Assembly (NCBI GenBank): GCA_937982565.1
Contig: CALJLN010000023.1
Location: 162,798 to 226,797 of the forward strand
DNA length: 64,000 nt
Direction of reading: 5' to 3'
Origin: UBA2421 sp002343075
GTDB taxonomy: Bacteria; Planctomycetota; Phycisphaerae; Tepidisphaerales; Tepidisphaeraceae
Shown: positions 62,104-64,000 of the stretch, piece after piece
Numbering within the stretch: the stretch's first letter is position 1
Layout: the number at the start of each line of letters is the position of its first letter
Position numbers and translations under genes: made by a program
The notes under the pieces: generated by a model
The model's input: the letters and a program-made list of their open reading frames with translations, nothing else
Database searches by the model: none
Told to the model about the DNA's origin: nothing

Positions 62104-63888
62104 ATGGTGAATGACCAGTTAACTGCCGCCGACGCGCCGCACATTTCTGCGGCGCATCCGAGAAAGCGACATCTTCGTCGAAAGCGGCGTTGGTTGTTGC
62201 TCGGACTGGTGATGATCATCGCGCTCGCAGCGCTCGCAGCGGCGGCGCGTGGGCGCGGGTTCAAGACGCAGGTGCTCCGCAAGCTCGGTCTGGCCAATCC
62301 CCCGGGCATGGTGAAAGTTGCTTCGGTGTTTCCCGGCAATGGTGCCGAGCGAGTGCCACTGGACATACTTCCGACGATCAGGTTTCGCTCGACCGACAAG
62401 CTGCACAGCAAGTCACTCAGTCCGCAGGCACTACGATTGATCGACGTCTCGGCGCAACGGGAGGTGCCCGCCGATTTTTCCGTTCTAAAAGATAACACGG
62501 TAAAGCTGACGCCCCGTCAGCCCCTCGCGCCGCTGCGACAATACAACCTGCTGGTGGCGAGCACACTTGCAGCCAAATCTGCGGCAAGGGTTGCGCCCTA
62601 TCTCACAAGCTTCACGACGGAAGGCGCCTGCGACCCGTCGCTGCGGTTTGAGAAAGCAGAACTGCCGGCAACCCACGGCCGAGGTGTGACGGCGTTGACC
62701 ATCGGACCCGACGGCATGCTCTATGCCGGTTGCGACGACGGCAGCATCATCCGCTACGCCATCGCCGCCGATGGTACGTTGACGGAAGATCGTGTGATCG
62801 ATTCATTGATCAGGCGCGCCGGCGGGCCGAGGTTACTCATCGGTCTGGTGTTTGATCCGAAGTCAACGCCAGATCGCCTTATCGCATGGGTCACGCACAA
62901 CTTTTGCGCCTTTGAAGACGTCCCCGATTTCACCGGCGCGATATCACGGCTGAGCGGGAATGATCTGCAGGAGGTGCAGGAGATCGTCACCGGCCTGCCG
63001 CGATCGATCCGCGATCACGCGACCAATCAACCGGCGTTCGGTCCCGACGGCGCACTTTACATCCCCCAGCCGAGCAACTCCGCGTTCGGCGCGCCCGATC
63101 CCTTCTGGGGCATGCGCCCGGAACGTCTGCTCAGCGCCTCGATCCTCCGCCTCGACCTCAACAAGCTCACCCCCGGTCGGGCACTCGACGTCCGAACAGT
63201 CGATGGCGGCGGCACCTACGACCCGTCCTCTCATGACGCACCACTGACCATTTACGCGACCGGCATTCGCCTTGCTTACGAGCTGATCTGGCACAGCAAT
63301 GGCAGCCTCTACGCGCCGACAAACGGCTCAAGCCTCGGAGGCAACGCACCCGCCGGGCCGACCTCGCCCGCAATACAGCGCGTTCCTTTTGCAGAGGACG
63401 ACTGGCTTCACAAGATCCGACCCGGCAGCTATCACGGCCATCCCAACCCCATCCAGAATCACTTCGTCCTCAACGGCGGCAACCCCACTGCCGACTACGA
63501 CTACGCCGAAGTGCCTGTCTATCCTGTCGGGACCCAGCCCGATAGCCAGTATGTCCGCCCGGCATTCGTCTTCGGGCAACACATCAGCGCCAACGGAGTC
63601 ATTGAGTATCAGTCAGACACCTGCGACGGAAAACTGAAGCACCGACTCCTCGTCTGCCGCTACAATCGTGGGAGCGACATCATCGCGCTCACGCTCAATC
63701 CCGCCGGCGAAGTGATCGACGAACAAGTCTCCATTCCCGGGCTGAGCGATTTCCGAAATCCCCTCGACCTCATTGAAGACCCAACGACCGGCAACATCTA
63801 CGTCACCGAGTACGGCGGCAGAAAACTCACCCTCTGCCGCCCGATGACCAACAGCCAAGACCAGAAACCAGAAGCTAAAAACCAATAA
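62104..63888 (+). CDS. Membrane-anchored Ig/propeller protein, glucose/sorbosone dehydrogenase-like
   Basis: A 594-aa protein with a membrane anchor (residues ~31-47, LLLGLVMIIALAALAA), a Big_5-type Ig domain at about 72-175 (VFPGNGAERVPLDILPTIRF, LRQYNLLVAS), and a six-bladed propeller beginning VTALTIGPDGMLYAGCDDG. Blades include LLIGLVFDPKSTPDRLIAW, QPAFGPDGALYIPQPSNSA, ELIWHSNGSLYAPTNGSS, and the family-like KIRPGSYHGHPNP. PQQ use is not evident. Together with the cytochrome upstream it could be an oxidase or dehydrogenase pair, though many such propellers are not enzymes. The last ~12 residues (NSQDQKPEAKNQ) are encoded by repeat DNA. Confidence 0.83.
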   Translation: MVNDQLTAADAPHISAAHPRKRHLRRKRRWLLLGLVMIIALAALAAAARGRGFKTQVLRKLGLANPPGMVKVASVFPGNGAERVPLDILPTIRFRSTDKLHSKSLSPQALRLIDVSAQREVPADFSVLKDNTVKLTPRQPLAPLRQYNLLVASTLAAKSAARVAPYLTSFTTEGACDPSLRFEKAELPATHGRGVTALTIGPDGMLYAGCDDGSIIRYAIAADGTLTEDRVIDSLIRRAGGPRLLIGLVFDPKSTPDRLIAWVTHNFCAFEDVPDFTGAISRLSGNDLQEVQEIVTGLPRSIRDHATNQPAFGPDGALYIPQPSNSAFGAPDPFWGMRPERLLSASILRLDLNKLTPGRALDVRTVDGGGTYDPSSHDAPLTIYATGIRLAYELIWHSNGSLYAPTNGSSLGGNAPAGPTSPAIQRVPFAEDDWLHKIRPGSYHGHPNPIQNHFVLNGGNPTADYDYAEVPVYPVGTQPDSQYVRPAFVFGQHISANGVIEYQSDTCDGKLKHRLLVCRYNRGSDIIALTLNPAGEVIDEQVSIPGLSDFRNPLDLIEDPTTGNIYVTEYGGRKLTLCRPMTNSQDQKPEAKNQ

Positions 63889-63942
63889 CCAAATCCCAAA
63901 TCCCAAATCCCAAAAACCAGCAACCAGCAACCAGCAAGCAAC
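63855..63942 (+). repeat. A/C-rich tandem repeat overlapping the 3' end of a gene
   Basis: It contains AAATCCC three times in tandem (63891-63911) and AACCAGC three times (63915-63935), with looser CCAGAAACC wording before. It supplies the C-terminal residues and stop of the dehydrogenase-like gene and resembles the CCAGAAAC/AAATCC elements at 7911-8006. Confidence 0.65.
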
Positions 63943-63945
63943 AAT

Positions 63946-63998
63946 TGTTCCGCGCGGAACATTCACCTGCCGACTGCCCACCGCCCACCGCCGACTGC
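63946..63998 (+). repeat. parS-like palindrome followed by CTGCCGACTGCC repeat, copy 4
   Basis: TGTTCCGCGCGGAACA (63946-63961) is identical to the copies at 26130 and 26270. A CTGCCGACTGCC-family repeat follows at 63967-63998, in the opposite order to the 26234 unit. The composite nature suggests one mobile or recombining element with two parts. Confidence 0.55.
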
Positions 63999-64000
63999 AA

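Overview
The window is bacterial chromosomal DNA of about 60% G+C and most likely comes from a planctomycete, probably of the class Phycisphaerae. The evidence is the combination of families: ECF sigma factors paired with Ser/Thr kinases carrying TPR tails, an H-X9-DG pseudopilin, an N-terminal LEPR-type motif, and giant PEP-CTERM proteins whose C-termini carry dockerin-like calcium loops of the form GDANLxGxVNLDDFTALAANFG. Short palindromic repeats also run through both coding and non-coding DNA. No rRNA, tRNA, CRISPR array, integrase or transposase was seen. Every function named here is read from recognised motifs and family resemblance; no database search was run.

Bases 1-26,000 look like a sugar-metabolism region. 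A five-gene forward operon (1948-7906; SDR dehydrogenase, SMP-30-like lactonase, an unrecognised protein, a DUF4185-like propeller protein and an alpha/alpha-barrel glycosidase-like protein) has three ATGA stop/start overlaps. Opposite it lies a reverse-strand set: H-X9-DG pseudopilin, apolipoprotein N-acyltransferase (Lnt), a solute-binding-protein/MalF fusion and a MalG-type permease, the last three overlapping. An AraC regulator, a small PEP-CTERM protein, a secreted DUF4185-like protein, a class I mannose-6-phosphate isomerase, a second SDR, a methyltransferase, a nucleotidyltransferase with a 75-aa partner, a membrane protein and class I fumarase follow.

Bases 26,000-32,900 hold a repeat-rich gap with parS-like palindromes, a 1222-aa LEPR-type lipase-like surface protein, a SOUL haem-binding protein and a DNRLRE-like PEP-CTERM protein that overlaps its convergent neighbour tail to tail.

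Bases 32,600-53,900 are the most striking part. A four-gene block, [giant passenger-repeat PEP-CTERM protein, reverse] [ECF sigma, forward] [Ser/Thr kinase-TPR, forward] [giant PEP-CTERM protein, reverse], occurs twice in tandem. The giant proteins are 787, 1063, 1249 and 1443 aa. One contains a perfect 573-bp tandem duplication, and both sigma genes are preceded by the same 12-bp sequence. I infer a duplicated signalling and surface-protein system.

Bases 54,000-64,000 hold a choice-of-anchor B PEP-CTERM protein, rhaA and rhaB (L-rhamnose isomerase and rhamnulokinase), a CheW protein with a zinc-binding CZB domain nested inside it, a PhoD-like lipoprotein phosphatase, a membrane-anchored cytochrome c and a glucose/sorbosone-dehydrogenase-like propeller protein. 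With the left-hand region they suggest a bacterium that breaks down rhamnose-containing polysaccharide and displays a large, regulated set of surface proteins.
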